A stretch of DNA of 64,000 bases from JBEDUK01 sp963781595 (GTDB lineage Bacteria; Actinomycetota; UBA4738), in the NCBI GenBank assembly GCA_963781595.1, contig CAWAGG010000006.1:2232001-2296000 (forward strand), in the 5' to 3' direction. The translations under genes were made by a program, and so were the position numbers. The notes beneath the pieces were generated by a model. The model did no database searches and was not told where the DNA came from. It was given only the letters and a program-made list of their open reading frames with translations. Every line of letters starts with the position of its first letter. Within the stretch, counting starts at the first letter, position 1. This document shows positions 42,760-51,553 of this stretch, piece after piece.

Positions 42760-42920
42760 GCGAGGGATCGTTCAGCCCCTGCGCCGCGCAGGGCGGCCTG
42801 ACTCGCCCGGTGGAGCGCGCCGCGTGGGTGCGCTCCGGGCCTACAGTTGCGGGACAGCGCCGGCTTCCGACCGGCTTCGCCTCCGCGACGCGTGTGCTGG
42901 CGCGAACGCTACCACGATGG
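42760..42920 (-). promoter_or_regulatory. cobalamin riboswitch
   Basis: On the minus strand the sequence reads GAAGCCGGTCGGAAGCCGGC then GCTGTCCCGCAACTGTA (core junction of the class), and 38 bases later GAGTCAGGCCGCCCTGC, matching the B12-box. These conserved blocks occur in the right order and spacing, ~120-250 bases before the first gene of the ECF/IF-like operon. Downstream, CCTGCCG and CGGCAGG (plus-strand 42679-42685 and 42723-42729) could form part of the expression platform. Boundaries are approximate. Confidence 0.88.
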
Positions 42921-43005
42921 TCCTCCGTGGCGCGGCGGCCGTCGCCCACCGCTGGCGGAACGCCGTTCGGTGGGCTCCCGACGGAGGTCCTGTACCCTGC
43001 CCACG

Positions 43006-43962
43006 ATGGAGGTTCTGCACGGACCGGGGCCGTCGCTGCGCCTGGACGGACCCTCGGTCGTCACGCTCGGGGTCTTCGACGGCGTCCACCGCGGCCATGC
43101 GGTCGTGCTCGGCCGCGCGGTGCGGACCGCGCACGACCTCGGCGTGCGAGCCGTCGCCGTCACGTTCGAGCCGCACCCCACGGTCGTGCTGAGCCCGCGC
43201 TCCGTGCCACCCGCGATCACGACCCCCGAGCGCAAGGCCGCGCTGATCGAGGCGCTCGGGATCGACGTCCTCGTGGTGCTGCGGTTCGACCGCGCGTTCG
43301 CGTCGTGGCCCGCCGAGCGCTTCGTCCACCGGATCCTGGTCGACGGCCTCCACGCGGTGCGCGTCGTGGTCGGCGAGAACTTCACGTTCGGCCACCGGGC
43401 GCTCGGGACGGTTCCGGTGCTCACCGAGATGGGCGAACGGCTCGCGTTCGGGACGGAAGGCGTCCCGCTGGTCGAGCTCCACGGTCGGACCGTCTCGTCG
43501 TCCTCGATCCGGCAGGCCGTGGCCGCCGGCGAGCTCGCCTGGCCCTCCGAAGCGCTCGGCCGCCCGTTCGCCGTCGACGGGCGCGTGGTGGCCGGGGCCG
43601 GCCGAGGCGCCGGCATGGGGTACCCGACGGCGAACCTCGACGTGCCCGCGGGCATGCTGCTGCCGGGCCGGGGGATCTACGCGGGGAGCCTCCGATCGGG
43701 CCGGGACGACGAGGTCCACGGCGCCGCGATCAGCGTCGGCACCAACCCGACGTTCGGCGACGAACCGCTCCACGTCGAGGCCTTCGTGCTGGACTTCGAC
43801 GGCGACCTCCGCGGCCTGGCCGTGTCGGTCGAATTCCTGGAGCGGCTGCGCGACGAGGAGCGGTTCGACTCGGTCGACGCCCTGGTGCGCCGGATCGCGG
43901 AGGACGTGGAACGGACGCGCGCGATCCTCGGGGCCCGGGTCGCGGGTCGCGCGACGGGGTGA
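43006..43962 (+). CDS. ribF: bifunctional riboflavin kinase/FAD synthetase
   Basis: This enzyme phosphorylates riboflavin to FMN and adenylates it to FAD. The 318-residue protein has the nucleotidyltransferase motifs VVTLGVFDGVHRGH and FTFGHRALG, SSSSIRQAV, and the kinase motif GRGAGMGYPTANLDV with GTNPTFGDEPLHVEAFVLDF. Starts at ATG 43006 inside a longer frame. It often neighbours rpsO/pnp in bacteria, as here. The stop overlaps the capA-like gene (GTGA). Confidence 0.94.
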   Translation: MEVLHGPGPSLRLDGPSVVTLGVFDGVHRGHAVVLGRAVRTAHDLGVRAVAVTFEPHPTVVLSPRSVPPAITTPERKAALIEALGIDVLVVLRFDRAFASWPAERFVHRILVDGLHAVRVVVGENFTFGHRALGTVPVLTEMGERLAFGTEGVPLVELHGRTVSSSSIRQAVAAGELAWPSEALGRPFAVDGRVVAGAGRGAGMGYPTANLDVPAGMLLPGRGIYAGSLRSGRDDEVHGAAISVGTNPTFGDEPLHVEAFVLDFDGDLRGLAVSVEFLERLRDEERFDSVDALVRRIAEDVERTRAILGARVAGRATG

Positions 43963-45050
43963 CGGTGGGCCACCGGGCAGCTCCTCGGTTCAGCAGGCGA
44001 TCGTTCCTGGCGCTGGTCGGGACCGCCGCGGTGGCCGGGGCCGGCGTCGTCGTGGCGCGCTCGCTCGGGGCCGGCGACGGGGCCGGGACGACGGCGGGAA
44101 CAGGGGGAACCCCCTCCCGGACGGCCGGATCGTCGTCGGCGTCGGCCGCGAGGACCGCCACGCCCGCGCCGACCGCGACGCCGACGCCGAGGCGCGGGTC
44201 GCTGCTGATCCACGCCGGCGGAGACACGAACCTCGACCCGAACTACATCCCGGCCCTCCGGACCTATGGCTACGAGCACGCGTGGACCGGCCTGGACGGG
44301 TTGTTCGAACGCGACGACCTCACGCTCGTGAACTGCGAGTGCGCGGTGTCCGACGAGGGCTCCGCCTACCCGGGGAAGGAATTCAACTTCCGCGGCGACC
44401 CGGCGGCGCTGCCCGCGATGAAGGCCGCGGGCGTCGACGTCGCGAACCTGGGCAACAACCACGCCTACGACTACGGCCCCGTGGCGCTCGTGGACACCGT
44501 GGCGAACCTCCGGCGGCACGCGATCGCGCCGGTCGGCGCCGGCAGCGGACCGAAGGCGGCCCTGGCACCGGCCACGTTCGAGCGGAACGGCTGGACGATC
44601 GCCGTCGTCGGGTTCGACAAGGTCGTCGATCCGTACCCGACCGCGATCGCCCGGCCGGGCCACCCAGGGACGGCGGCAGGGCACGACCTGGACGCGATGG
44701 TCCGCGCGACCGCCGCGGCGAAGAAGGAAGCGGACCTGGTCATCGTCGCGATCCACTGGGGCGTCGAGCTCGACACGGTCCCGCGGGCGGACGACGTGAT
44801 CCTTGGGAAGCGGCTGGTGGAGGCCGGTGCGGACATGATCTTCGGCGGCCACGCGCATCGCCTCCAGCCGATGGGGAACCACAGCGACCGGCCGATCTTC
44901 TACAGCCTCGGCAACTTCGTCTGGCCGAACTTCTCCGTCGCCGGCGCCACGACCGCGGTCGCCGAAGTCCGGGTCAGCCCGCAGGGACGTCTCCGCGGGC
45001 GGATGCTTCCCGCGTACATCGCCTCGCCCGGCCACCCGGTGCTCCGCTGA
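43959..45050 (+). CDS. CapA-family metallophosphatase, Tat-exported
   Basis: The 363-residue protein has a twin-Arg signal (RFSRRSFLALVGTAAVAGAG), a Thr/Pro/Ala linker, then a PGA_cap domain: LLIHAGGDTNLDPN, LVNCECAVSDEG, NLGNNHAYDYG, VIVAIHWGVEL, FGGHAHRLQPM and FYSLGNFVWPNF. CapA proteins resemble calcineurin-like phosphatases and aid poly-gamma-glutamate or cell-surface polymer processing. No capB/capC is here, so the role is uncertain. GTG 43959 overlaps ribF. Confidence 0.85.
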   Translation: MTVGHRAAPRFSRRSFLALVGTAAVAGAGVVVARSLGAGDGAGTTAGTGGTPSRTAGSSSASAARTATPAPTATPTPRRGSLLIHAGGDTNLDPNYIPALRTYGYEHAWTGLDGLFERDDLTLVNCECAVSDEGSAYPGKEFNFRGDPAALPAMKAAGVDVANLGNNHAYDYGPVALVDTVANLRRHAIAPVGAGSGPKAALAPATFERNGWTIAVVGFDKVVDPYPTAIARPGHPGTAAGHDLDAMVRATAAAKKEADLVIVAIHWGVELDTVPRADDVILGKRLVEAGADMIFGGHAHRLQPMGNHSDRPIFYSLGNFVWPNFSVAGATTAVAEVRVSPQGRLRGRMLPAYIASPGHPVLR

Positions 45051-45127
45051 GCCCGGTCGGCGGGTCATCGCGACCTTCCCGGCGAGGGAACCTCGGCGGA
45101 TCCGTCTGCTACCCTTGTCCGGATCCC

Positions 45128-45397
45128 ATGGCGTTGACGAAGGAATCGAAGGCTGCGCTCATCAGCGACTATCGCCGCGGCGAGACCGACACCGGCTCGC
45201 CGGAGGTGCAGGTCGCGGTCCTCACGACGCGGATCCAGGAGCTGACCGAGCACCTGCGGACGCACGCGAAGGACCACCACTCGCGCCGCGGGCTGCTCCA
45301 GATGGTGGGCAAGCGCCGCCGGCTCCTCGAGTACCTCAAGCGCGAGGACATCGAACGCTACCGGGACCTTATCCAGCGCCTGGGTCTTCGGCGCTAG
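45128..45397 (+). CDS. rpsO: 30S ribosomal protein S15
   Basis: The 89-residue protein has TKESKAALISDYRRGETDTG, SPEVQVAVLTTRIQELTEHL and HSRRGLLQMVGKRRRLL, the standard S15 sequence. It binds 16S rRNA early in small-subunit assembly. It precedes pnp as in most bacteria; a weak terminator and long structured leader separate them. Confidence 0.97.
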   Translation: MALTKESKAALISDYRRGETDTGSPEVQVAVLTTRIQELTEHLRTHAKDHHSRRGLLQMVGKRRRLLEYLKREDIERYRDLIQRLGLRR

Positions 45398-45414
45398 GAC
45401 GCGAAGGACACGAC

Positions 45415-45439
45415 GGGCGGCCGAGGGGTCGCCCTTCTT
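45415..45439 (+). terminator. possible rpsO terminator
   Basis: GGGCG (45415-45419) pairs with CGCCC (45430-45434) followed by TTCTT. The stem is short, so termination would be partial, allowing read-through to pnp. Confidence 0.45.
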
Positions 45440-45499
45440 CATAGGAGGAGGCCAACCAGGCCGGACCCGAACGAGACCCGAGGAGCGAGCGGCGAGAGC

Positions 45500-45582
45500 G
45501 GGTCAGTTATCAGTTGCGGACCCCGGACGGATACGAGAGCCGAACCCGGATCCCCCCGAGGCCCACCACTGAGAACTGACCC
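45500..45582 (+). promoter_or_regulatory. long hairpin in the pnp leader
   Basis: GGGTCAGTTATCAG (45500-45513) pairs with CTGAGAACTGACCC (45569-45582) with one mismatch, enclosing 55 bases. In other bacteria pnp is controlled through RNase III and PNPase acting on a leader hairpin; this one is well placed for that. Confidence 0.6.
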
Positions 45583-45597
45583 TCCCGCACCGAACCG

Positions 45598-45652
45598 CTC
45601 CTCGAGCCGACACCTGTTGACACGCGCGGCACCCGCGCGCTGGTTCGAGGAG
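45598..45652 (+). promoter_or_regulatory. hairpin covering the pnp ribosome-binding site
   Basis: CTCCTCGA (45598-45605) pairs with TCGAGGAG (45645-45652), which contains the pnp Shine-Dalgarno. An inner stem CGCGCGG/CCGCGCG (45623-45639) stabilises it. If formed it would block initiation at the TTG 45661. Confidence 0.55.
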
Positions 45653-45660
45653 GAACCACG

Positions 45661-47994
45661 TTGATCACGAAGGAAACCGCAACGATCGGCTCGTCCGACA
45701 TCACGTTCGAGACGGGCAAGCTCGCGCGACAGGCGGACGGATCCGTCGTCGTGACGCTCGGCGAGACCCAGGTCCTCGTCGCCTGCACCAGTTCGAACCC
45801 CCGCGAGGGGATCGACTTCTTCCCGCTCACCGTCGACGTCGAGGAGCGTATGTACGCGGCCGGCAAGATCCCGGGCAGCTTCTTCCGGCGCGAGGGCCGG
45901 CCCGGCGAGACCGCGATCCTGACCGCGCGGCTGATCGACCGGCCGCTGCGTCCGACGTTCGCCGACGGCTACAAGGACGAGGTCCAGGTCGTCGTCACGG
46001 TGCTGTCGGCCGACCTGGCGAACCCGTACGACATCCCCGGTATCAACGGCGCAGGCCTGGCCGTGTCGCTCGCGGGGCTCCCGTTCCACGGGCCCGTGGC
46101 CGCCGCCCGCGTCGGCCTGATCGGTGGGACGTGGCACGTGAACCCCACGTACCAGGACCTCGAGCTGGCGATCTTCGACATGATCGTCGCCGGCCGTATG
46201 AACGACCGCGGCGAGGTCGACATCCTGATGGTCGAGGGCGAGGCGCCCGACGGCACGTGGGAACGCGTCGCCGACGGCCAGCCGGCCCCGACCGAGGACG
46301 TCGTCGCCGAGGGGCTCGAGGCCGCGAAGGCCGCGATCGCCTCGACGATCGACCTGCAGCGGAAGGTCCTCGCCCAGGCGGACGTCCCAGCGAAGCCGTT
46401 CGAGCCGCGCAGGGCCTACTCCGACCTGACCTGGGGGGCGGTCGAGGCGTTCGCGGGCCCGAAGCTCCCGGCCGCGCTGGTCCCGGCGAAGCAGGAGCGC
46501 GACGCGAACCTCGACCGGCTGAAGGACGAGCTGAAGGTCCACCTGCTCGAGGCCTGGGGTGAGGAGGCCTTCCTCGCGGCGTCGGGCGAGATCTCGCCGG
46601 CGTTCAAGGAGCTCCAGAAGCGCTCCATGCGGCGCCGCGTCGTCGACGACGGCATCCGGATGGACGGACGGACGCCGACCGAGATCCGGACGCTCTCGGC
46701 CGAGGTCGGCCTGATCCCGCGCGCCCACGGCTCGGGCCTCTTCCAGCGCGGAGAGACCCAGGTGCTGAACGTGACGACGCTCGGGATGCTCCGGATGAAC
46801 CAGATGATCGACACGCTGGATCCGGAGGACTCGAAGCGCTACATCCACCACTACAACTTCCCGCCGTACTCGACCGGTGAGACCGGCCGGGTCGGTTCGC
46901 CCAAGCGCCGCGAGATCGGCCACGGCGCCCTCGCGGAGCGCGCGCTGATCCCGGTGATCCCGGGCGACGACGAGTTCCCGTACACGCTGCGCCTGGTCTC
47001 CGACGTCCTCGAGTCGAACGGTTCGACGTCGATGGCGTCCGTCTGCGCCTCGACGCTGTCCCTGATGGACGCCGGCGTGCCGATCCACGCGCCCGTCGGC
47101 GGCATCGCGATGGGCCTGATCGCCGAGGACGGGAAGTTCGTGACCCTGACCGACATCCTGGGCGCCGAGGACGCGCTCGGCGACATGGACTTCAAGGTCG
47201 CCGGAACGCGGGACTTCGTCACGGCGCTCCAGCTGGACACGAAGGTCGAGGGCCTGCCCGCCGACGTCCTGCGCGCCGCGCTCCACCAGGCGCGCGAGGC
47301 GCGGATGACGATCCTCGACGTGATCGCGGGGACGCTCCCCGGGCCGCGCGAGGCGCTGTCCGAGAAGGCGCCGCGCGTGATGATGATCCAGATCCCGGTC
47401 GACAAGATCGGCGAGGTGATCGGCCCCAAGGGCAAGCGGATAAACGAGATCATCGCCCTGACCGGCGCCGATATCGACATCGAGGACGACGGCCGGATCT
47501 TCATCGGCTCGAAGGACGGCGAGGGCGCCGACAAGGCGATCGAGATGATCGAACAGATCGCGAACCCGCGCCCGCTGCAGGTCGGAGAGCGCTTCGACGG
47601 CAAGGTCGTCAAGACGACGACGTTCGGGGCGTTCGTCAACATCCTGCCCGGCCGCGACGGCCTCGTGCACATCTCGAAGCTCGGCCGCGGCAAGCGCATC
47701 GCCTCCGTGGAGGAGGCGGTCAAGGAGGGCGACCCGCTCACCGTCGAGGTCCAGGAGGTCGATCCCGCCGGCAAGATCAGCTTGAAGCCTGTCGGCGAGG
47801 GCTGGGACCCGCCGGAGGGCGGCTGGCCGCGCGACGAGAGCGGTGACGGCGGGTACGAGCGCCGCGAGCGGCGGGACGGCGACCGTGGCGGCCGGGACCG
47901 CGGCGATCGCGAACGGCGCGACCGCCGGCCGCGCGACCGCGACCGGGACCGGCGTCCACAGTCCTCCGGCGACGGCGGCTCGTCCGACGCCTGA
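45661..47994 (+). CDS. pnp: polynucleotide phosphorylase
   Basis: This 3'-5' exoribonuclease of the RNA degradosome is 777 residues. It has the first RNase PH domain (VTLGETQVLVACTSSNPREG), the linking helical domain, and the second RNase PH domain (RGETQVLNVTTLGMLRMNQM, AGVPIHAPVGGIAMGLI), then KH (VIGPKGKRINEIIALTGADI, ~580-600) and S1 (FGAFVNILPGRDGLVHISKL, ~655-675). It ends in an Arg/Asp/Gly-rich tail of ~50 residues. The start is TTG 45661 with GAGGAGG seven bases upstream; TTG may itself restrain expression. Confidence 0.96.
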   Translation: MITKETATIGSSDITFETGKLARQADGSVVVTLGETQVLVACTSSNPREGIDFFPLTVDVEERMYAAGKIPGSFFRREGRPGETAILTARLIDRPLRPTFADGYKDEVQVVVTVLSADLANPYDIPGINGAGLAVSLAGLPFHGPVAAARVGLIGGTWHVNPTYQDLELAIFDMIVAGRMNDRGEVDILMVEGEAPDGTWERVADGQPAPTEDVVAEGLEAAKAAIASTIDLQRKVLAQADVPAKPFEPRRAYSDLTWGAVEAFAGPKLPAALVPAKQERDANLDRLKDELKVHLLEAWGEEAFLAASGEISPAFKELQKRSMRRRVVDDGIRMDGRTPTEIRTLSAEVGLIPRAHGSGLFQRGETQVLNVTTLGMLRMNQMIDTLDPEDSKRYIHHYNFPPYSTGETGRVGSPKRREIGHGALAERALIPVIPGDDEFPYTLRLVSDVLESNGSTSMASVCASTLSLMDAGVPIHAPVGGIAMGLIAEDGKFVTLTDILGAEDALGDMDFKVAGTRDFVTALQLDTKVEGLPADVLRAALHQAREARMTILDVIAGTLPGPREALSEKAPRVMMIQIPVDKIGEVIGPKGKRINEIIALTGADIDIEDDGRIFIGSKDGEGADKAIEMIEQIANPRPLQVGERFDGKVVKTTTFGAFVNILPGRDGLVHISKLGRGKRIASVEEAVKEGDPLTVEVQEVDPAGKISLKPVGEGWDPPEGGWPRDESGDGGYERRERRDGDRGGRDRGDRERRDRRPRDRDRDRRPQSSGDGGSSDA

Positions 47995-48028
47995 GGCGAC
48001 CGGCGGGCCGAACGGTCATGATGGCGCC

Positions 48029-49324
48029 GTGAGCGCCAGGCGGCGATCGACGACCACGCTGCGCAGGACCGGATACGCCTCGGGCCTGCGGGTCCTGACC
48101 GAGGAGATGCCGGCGGTCAGATCCGTGACCCTCGGCGCCTGGGTCGACGTCGGCTCGCGCGACGAGCGGCCCTCGGTCGCCGGCGCGTCGCACTTCCTCG
48201 AGCACCTGCTGTTCAAGGGGACGAAGACCCGGACCGCGCAGGACATCGCGGAGGCCTTCGACGCGGTGGGCGGCGACCTGAACGCGTTCAGCGCGAAGGA
48301 GTACACGTGCTACCACTGCCGGGTGCTCGACCGCGATCTGCCGATGGCGGTCGAGCACATGACCGACATGTTGCGGAACTCCACGATCGCGAAGGCGGAC
48401 GTCGACGGCGAGCGCGGGGTGATCCTCGACGAGATCGGCCTGCGTGACGACGCGCCGGACGACCTGATCCACGACCTGTTCGCCGAGACCCTGTGGCGGG
48501 GTCACCCGCTCGGGCGCCCGGTCCTCGGGACCCGAGAGACGATCAACGCGATCACGCGCGAGCAGGTCAACGGGTTCTACCGGCGCAACTACCGGCCGGC
48601 CAGGTTCGTGCTCGCCGCGGCCGGCAGCGTGAAGCACGAGGAGCTCTGCGCCCTGCTCGAGCGCGGCATGGACACGGGCGCGCGCCTCCCGGAGCGCGAC
48701 GGCGCCCACGCGGTTCGGACCGGGGGGAGCGCGCCGCAAGCCCCGGGTGGAACCCTCGTGTCGAACCGCAAGACCGAGCAGGCGCACCTGTGCATCGGGA
48801 CGCCCGGGCTCGCCCGCAACGACCCGGACCGGTTCGCGTTCGGCGTGGTCAACGTGGCGCTCGGCGGAGGCATGTCGTCGCGCCTGTTCCAGGAGATCCG
48901 AGAGAAGCGCGGCCTGGCGTACTCGGTGTACTCGTACCACTCCCAGTTCGCGGAGACCGGGCTCTTCTGCGTGTACGCGGGCACGATGCCGAACCGGGCG
49001 AAGGAGGTCCTGTCGATCGTCCGCGGTCAGCTCGAGGCGATCGCGGCGGACGGCCTGGACCCCGACGAGCTCGAGCGTTCGAAGGGCCATCTCAAGGGCT
49101 CGCTCGTCCTGTCGCTCGAGGAGACCCCCAGTCGCATGAGCCGGCTCGGCAAGTCCGAGATCGGGCACGGCGAGATCCTGTCCGTCGACGACGTGCTGGA
49201 CCGGATCGACGCGGTCACGTCCGAGGCGGCGCGGGCGGTCGCCGCGCAGGTGTTCGGTCATCCGAAGACGCTCACCGTGGTCGGACCATTCCGGCCGAGG
49301 GACTTCGACGGAGCGCCGCCGTGA
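48029..49324 (+). CDS. M16 family zinc peptidase
   Basis: The 431-residue protein has the inverted zinc motif in ASHFLEHLLFKGT (HxxEH, residues ~53-57) with the distal Glu near GERGVILDEIGL, and the C-terminal half motif REKRGLAYSVYSYHSQF typical of PqqL/mitochondrial-processing-peptidase-like enzymes. One chain has both halves. GTG 48029 is used since the ATGs just upstream run into a stop. This gene follows pnp in many Actinobacteria. Its stop overlaps dapB. Confidence 0.9.
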   Translation: MSARRRSTTTLRRTGYASGLRVLTEEMPAVRSVTLGAWVDVGSRDERPSVAGASHFLEHLLFKGTKTRTAQDIAEAFDAVGGDLNAFSAKEYTCYHCRVLDRDLPMAVEHMTDMLRNSTIAKADVDGERGVILDEIGLRDDAPDDLIHDLFAETLWRGHPLGRPVLGTRETINAITREQVNGFYRRNYRPARFVLAAAGSVKHEELCALLERGMDTGARLPERDGAHAVRTGGSAPQAPGGTLVSNRKTEQAHLCIGTPGLARNDPDRFAFGVVNVALGGGMSSRLFQEIREKRGLAYSVYSYHSQFAETGLFCVYAGTMPNRAKEVLSIVRGQLEAIAADGLDPDELERSKGHLKGSLVLSLEETPSRMSRLGKSEIGHGEILSVDDVLDRIDAVTSEAARAVAAQVFGHPKTLTVVGPFRPRDFDGAPP

Positions 49325-50118
49325 TCCGCGTCGGCGTGCTCGGCGCCGCCGGCAGGATGGGCCGGATGGTCTGCCGAGCCGTGCTCGACGATCCCCAGCT
49401 GGACCTGGTCGCGGCCGTGAGCCCCGCGCACGCGGGCGCGCGCGTGGCGGATCTGGCCGGCGACGAGGTCACTGATCTGACGGTCGACGGCGAGCCCGAC
49501 GCGTTGCTGGCGGGCGGTGCCGAGGTGGGCGTCGACTTCACGCAGCCGGACGCCGTGATGACGAACGTCCGCTGGCTCATCGAGCACGGCATCCACGCCG
49601 TGGTCGGGACGACCGGCCTCACGGTCGCCGATCTGGCCGAGATCCGGTCCGCCACGGAGGCGACGGGCGGCCGCGCGAACGCGATCGTCGCGTCGAACTT
49701 CGCGATCGGCGCCGTGCTGATGCAGCGGTTCGCCGAGCTTGCCGCGCCCCACATGCCCGCCGCCGAGATCATCGAACTCCACCACGAAGGCAAGCTCGAT
49801 GCGCCATCCGGGACGGCCCTATCGACCGCGGCTCGGATCGCGGCAGCGCGCTCCGAGCCGTGGTTCGGGCCCGCCGACGAGCGCGTGCCCGGCGTGCGCG
49901 GCGGCGACGCGGACGGGGTTCGGGTGCACTCGGTCCGGCTCCCCGGGCTGGTCGCCCACCAGGAGGTCCTCTTCGGTGCGACCGGTCAGACGCTCTCGAT
50001 CCGCCACGACACGACCGACCGCGTGTCGTTCATGCCGGGCGTCGTGCTCGCGATCAAGGCGGTCGCCGGACGGCCTGGCCTGACGATCGGGCTCGAGTCA
50101 CTCCTCGGGCTGTCATAG
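49321..50118 (+). CDS. dapB: 4-hydroxy-tetrahydrodipicolinate reductase
   Basis: DapB catalyses the second committed step of lysine/meso-DAP synthesis. The 265-residue protein has the NAD(P) motif VGVLGAAGRMGRMV, the GTTGLT motif, ASNFAIGAVLMQRF and the catalytic ELHHEGKLDAPSGTA. It begins at GTG 49321 overlapping the M16 gene. dapA lies 3.3 kb away at 53451. Confidence 0.95.
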   Translation: MIRVGVLGAAGRMGRMVCRAVLDDPQLDLVAAVSPAHAGARVADLAGDEVTDLTVDGEPDALLAGGAEVGVDFTQPDAVMTNVRWLIEHGIHAVVGTTGLTVADLAEIRSATEATGGRANAIVASNFAIGAVLMQRFAELAAPHMPAAEIIELHHEGKLDAPSGTALSTAARIAAARSEPWFGPADERVPGVRGGDADGVRVHSVRLPGLVAHQEVLFGATGQTLSIRHDTTDRVSFMPGVVLAIKAVAGRPGLTIGLESLLGLS

Positions 50119-50148
50119 CCTCGACCGCTCTCGTCCCTCGCACCCGAA

Positions 50149-50170
50149 CCGCCGCCGAACGAAGCGGCGG
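50149..50170. terminator. hairpin between dapB and the MFS gene
   Basis: CCGCCGC (50149-50155) pairs with GCGGCGG (50164-50170) over an 8-base loop. No T-run; probably a weak terminator. Confidence 0.4.
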
Positions 50171-50203
50171 CGCCGGAGTCCCCGACCGCGGTACGGTGCG
50201 TCG

Positions 50204-51553
50204 ATGAACGCCGAGCCCACGGTCGCCGGCGAGGGTTCCCGGACCGCCTCCGGGCCATCGCTGTGGAGGAACGAAGCCTTCCTCAAGCTGTGGACGGGGC
50301 AGACGATCAGCCTGCTCGGGTCCCAGATCACCGTCGTGGCGCTCCCGCTGACCGCGATCCTGCTGTTCCACGCATCCGCGCTGCAGGTGGGTGTGCTCGG
50401 GGCTGTCGAATTCCTGCCGTTCCTGCTGTTCGGCCTCCCGGCGGGGGTGTGGGTGGATCGCGTCCGCAAGCGACCCCTCCTGATCTGGACGGACCTCGGG
50501 CGTTTCGTCGCCCTGGCGAGCATCCCGGGCGCCGACGCGTTCGGCGTGCTCTCGATCGCGCAGCTGTACGCGGTGGCGTTCGTCTCGGGCATCCTGACGG
50601 TGCTGTTCGACGTCGCGTACGGCTCGTACCTGCCGGCCGTCGTGCGCCGCGACCAGCTCGTCGACGGGAACGCGAAGCTCGAGATCTCGCGCTCCGGAGC
50701 GCAGCTCGCCGGGCCCGGGGTCGCGGGCCTGCTGGTCCAGGCGTTCTCCGCCCCGCTCGCGATCCTGGCCGACGCGATCAGCTACCTGTGCTCGGTGGCT
50801 TCCCTCCTGCTGATCCGGTCGCGGGAGGCGCCACCGGCCGCGGAGGTCGAGCAGGAGCCGATGCGCCGGCAGGTCGCGGCGGGGCTCCGGTACGTGGTCC
50901 GCCATCCGCTGCTCGGTCCGCTCGCGGCGTGCACCGCGACGCTGAACCTGTTCTCGATGATGGGTCAGGCGGTGCTCCTGCTGTTCGCGGTCGACCAGCT
51001 GAACATGAGCCCTGGCGAGATCGGGTTGATCCTGGCGATCGGCAACGTGGGCTTCCTGATCGGTGCGTTCGTCGCCCAGCGAACGTCCCGCGCGCTCGGC
51101 CTTGGCCGGACGCTGGTGGCCACCCCGCTCACGATCGGGCTCGCGGCCGTGCTCGTTCCGCTCGCGGCCCGGGGGCGTGCTCCGGCGCTTCTGATCGGGT
51201 TCGGCCTTCTCGGGAGCTTCGCCGCGGTGATCTACAACGTGAACGCCCGGAGCCTGGTGCAGTCGGTGGCGCCCGAGCGGATGCTCGGTCGGGTGATCGC
51301 CACGATGCGGTTCGTCGTGTGGGGGACGATCCCCCTCGGATCGTTCCTCGGTGGTGTGCTCGGCGACCGGCTCGGCCTGGTCCCCACGCTGTGGATCGCG
51401 GCCGCGGGGGGGATCTGCGCGTTCCTGCCGCCGCTGCTGTCCGGCGTCCGTCGCCTGGAGGCGATACCCGAGGCGAGCGATCCCTCGCTCGGCACCGCCC
51501 GCGTGGAGGGCGGCGTGATCACCGCTTCTGGGCCGCTTCAGCCGGAGAGCTGA
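50204..51553 (+). CDS. MFS transporter (MFS_3/EntS-type), paralogue of the 27055 gene
   Basis: The 449-residue protein has FLKLWTGQTISLLGSQITVV, FGLPAGVWVDRVRKRPLLI, KLEISRSGAQLAGPGVAG and a C-terminal VWGTIPLGSFLGGVLGDRLG, segment for segment like the exporter at 27055-28431. About 12 hydrophobic segments. It lacks an adjacent regulator. Likely a drug or metabolite exporter. Its end overlaps the convergent gene at 51538 by 16 bases. Confidence 0.88.
   Translation: MNAEPTVAGEGSRTASGPSLWRNEAFLKLWTGQTISLLGSQITVVALPLTAILLFHASALQVGVLGAVEFLPFLLFGLPAGVWVDRVRKRPLLIWTDLGRFVALASIPGADAFGVLSIAQLYAVAFVSGILTVLFDVAYGSYLPAVVRRDQLVDGNAKLEISRSGAQLAGPGVAGLLVQAFSAPLAILADAISYLCSVASLLLIRSREAPPAAEVEQEPMRRQVAAGLRYVVRHPLLGPLAACTATLNLFSMMGQAVLLLFAVDQLNMSPGEIGLILAIGNVGFLIGAFVAQRTSRALGLGRTLVATPLTIGLAAVLVPLAARGRAPALLIGFGLLGSFAAVIYNVNARSLVQSVAPERMLGRVIATMRFVVWGTIPLGSFLGGVLGDRLGLVPTLWIAAAGGICAFLPPLLSGVRRLEAIPEASDPSLGTARVEGGVITASGPLQPES

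Noticed and set aside
42847..43005. N-terminal extension of ribF
   Set aside because: The in-frame extension covers the cobalamin riboswitch on the other strand and lacks ribF homology; ATG 43006 gives the usual start.
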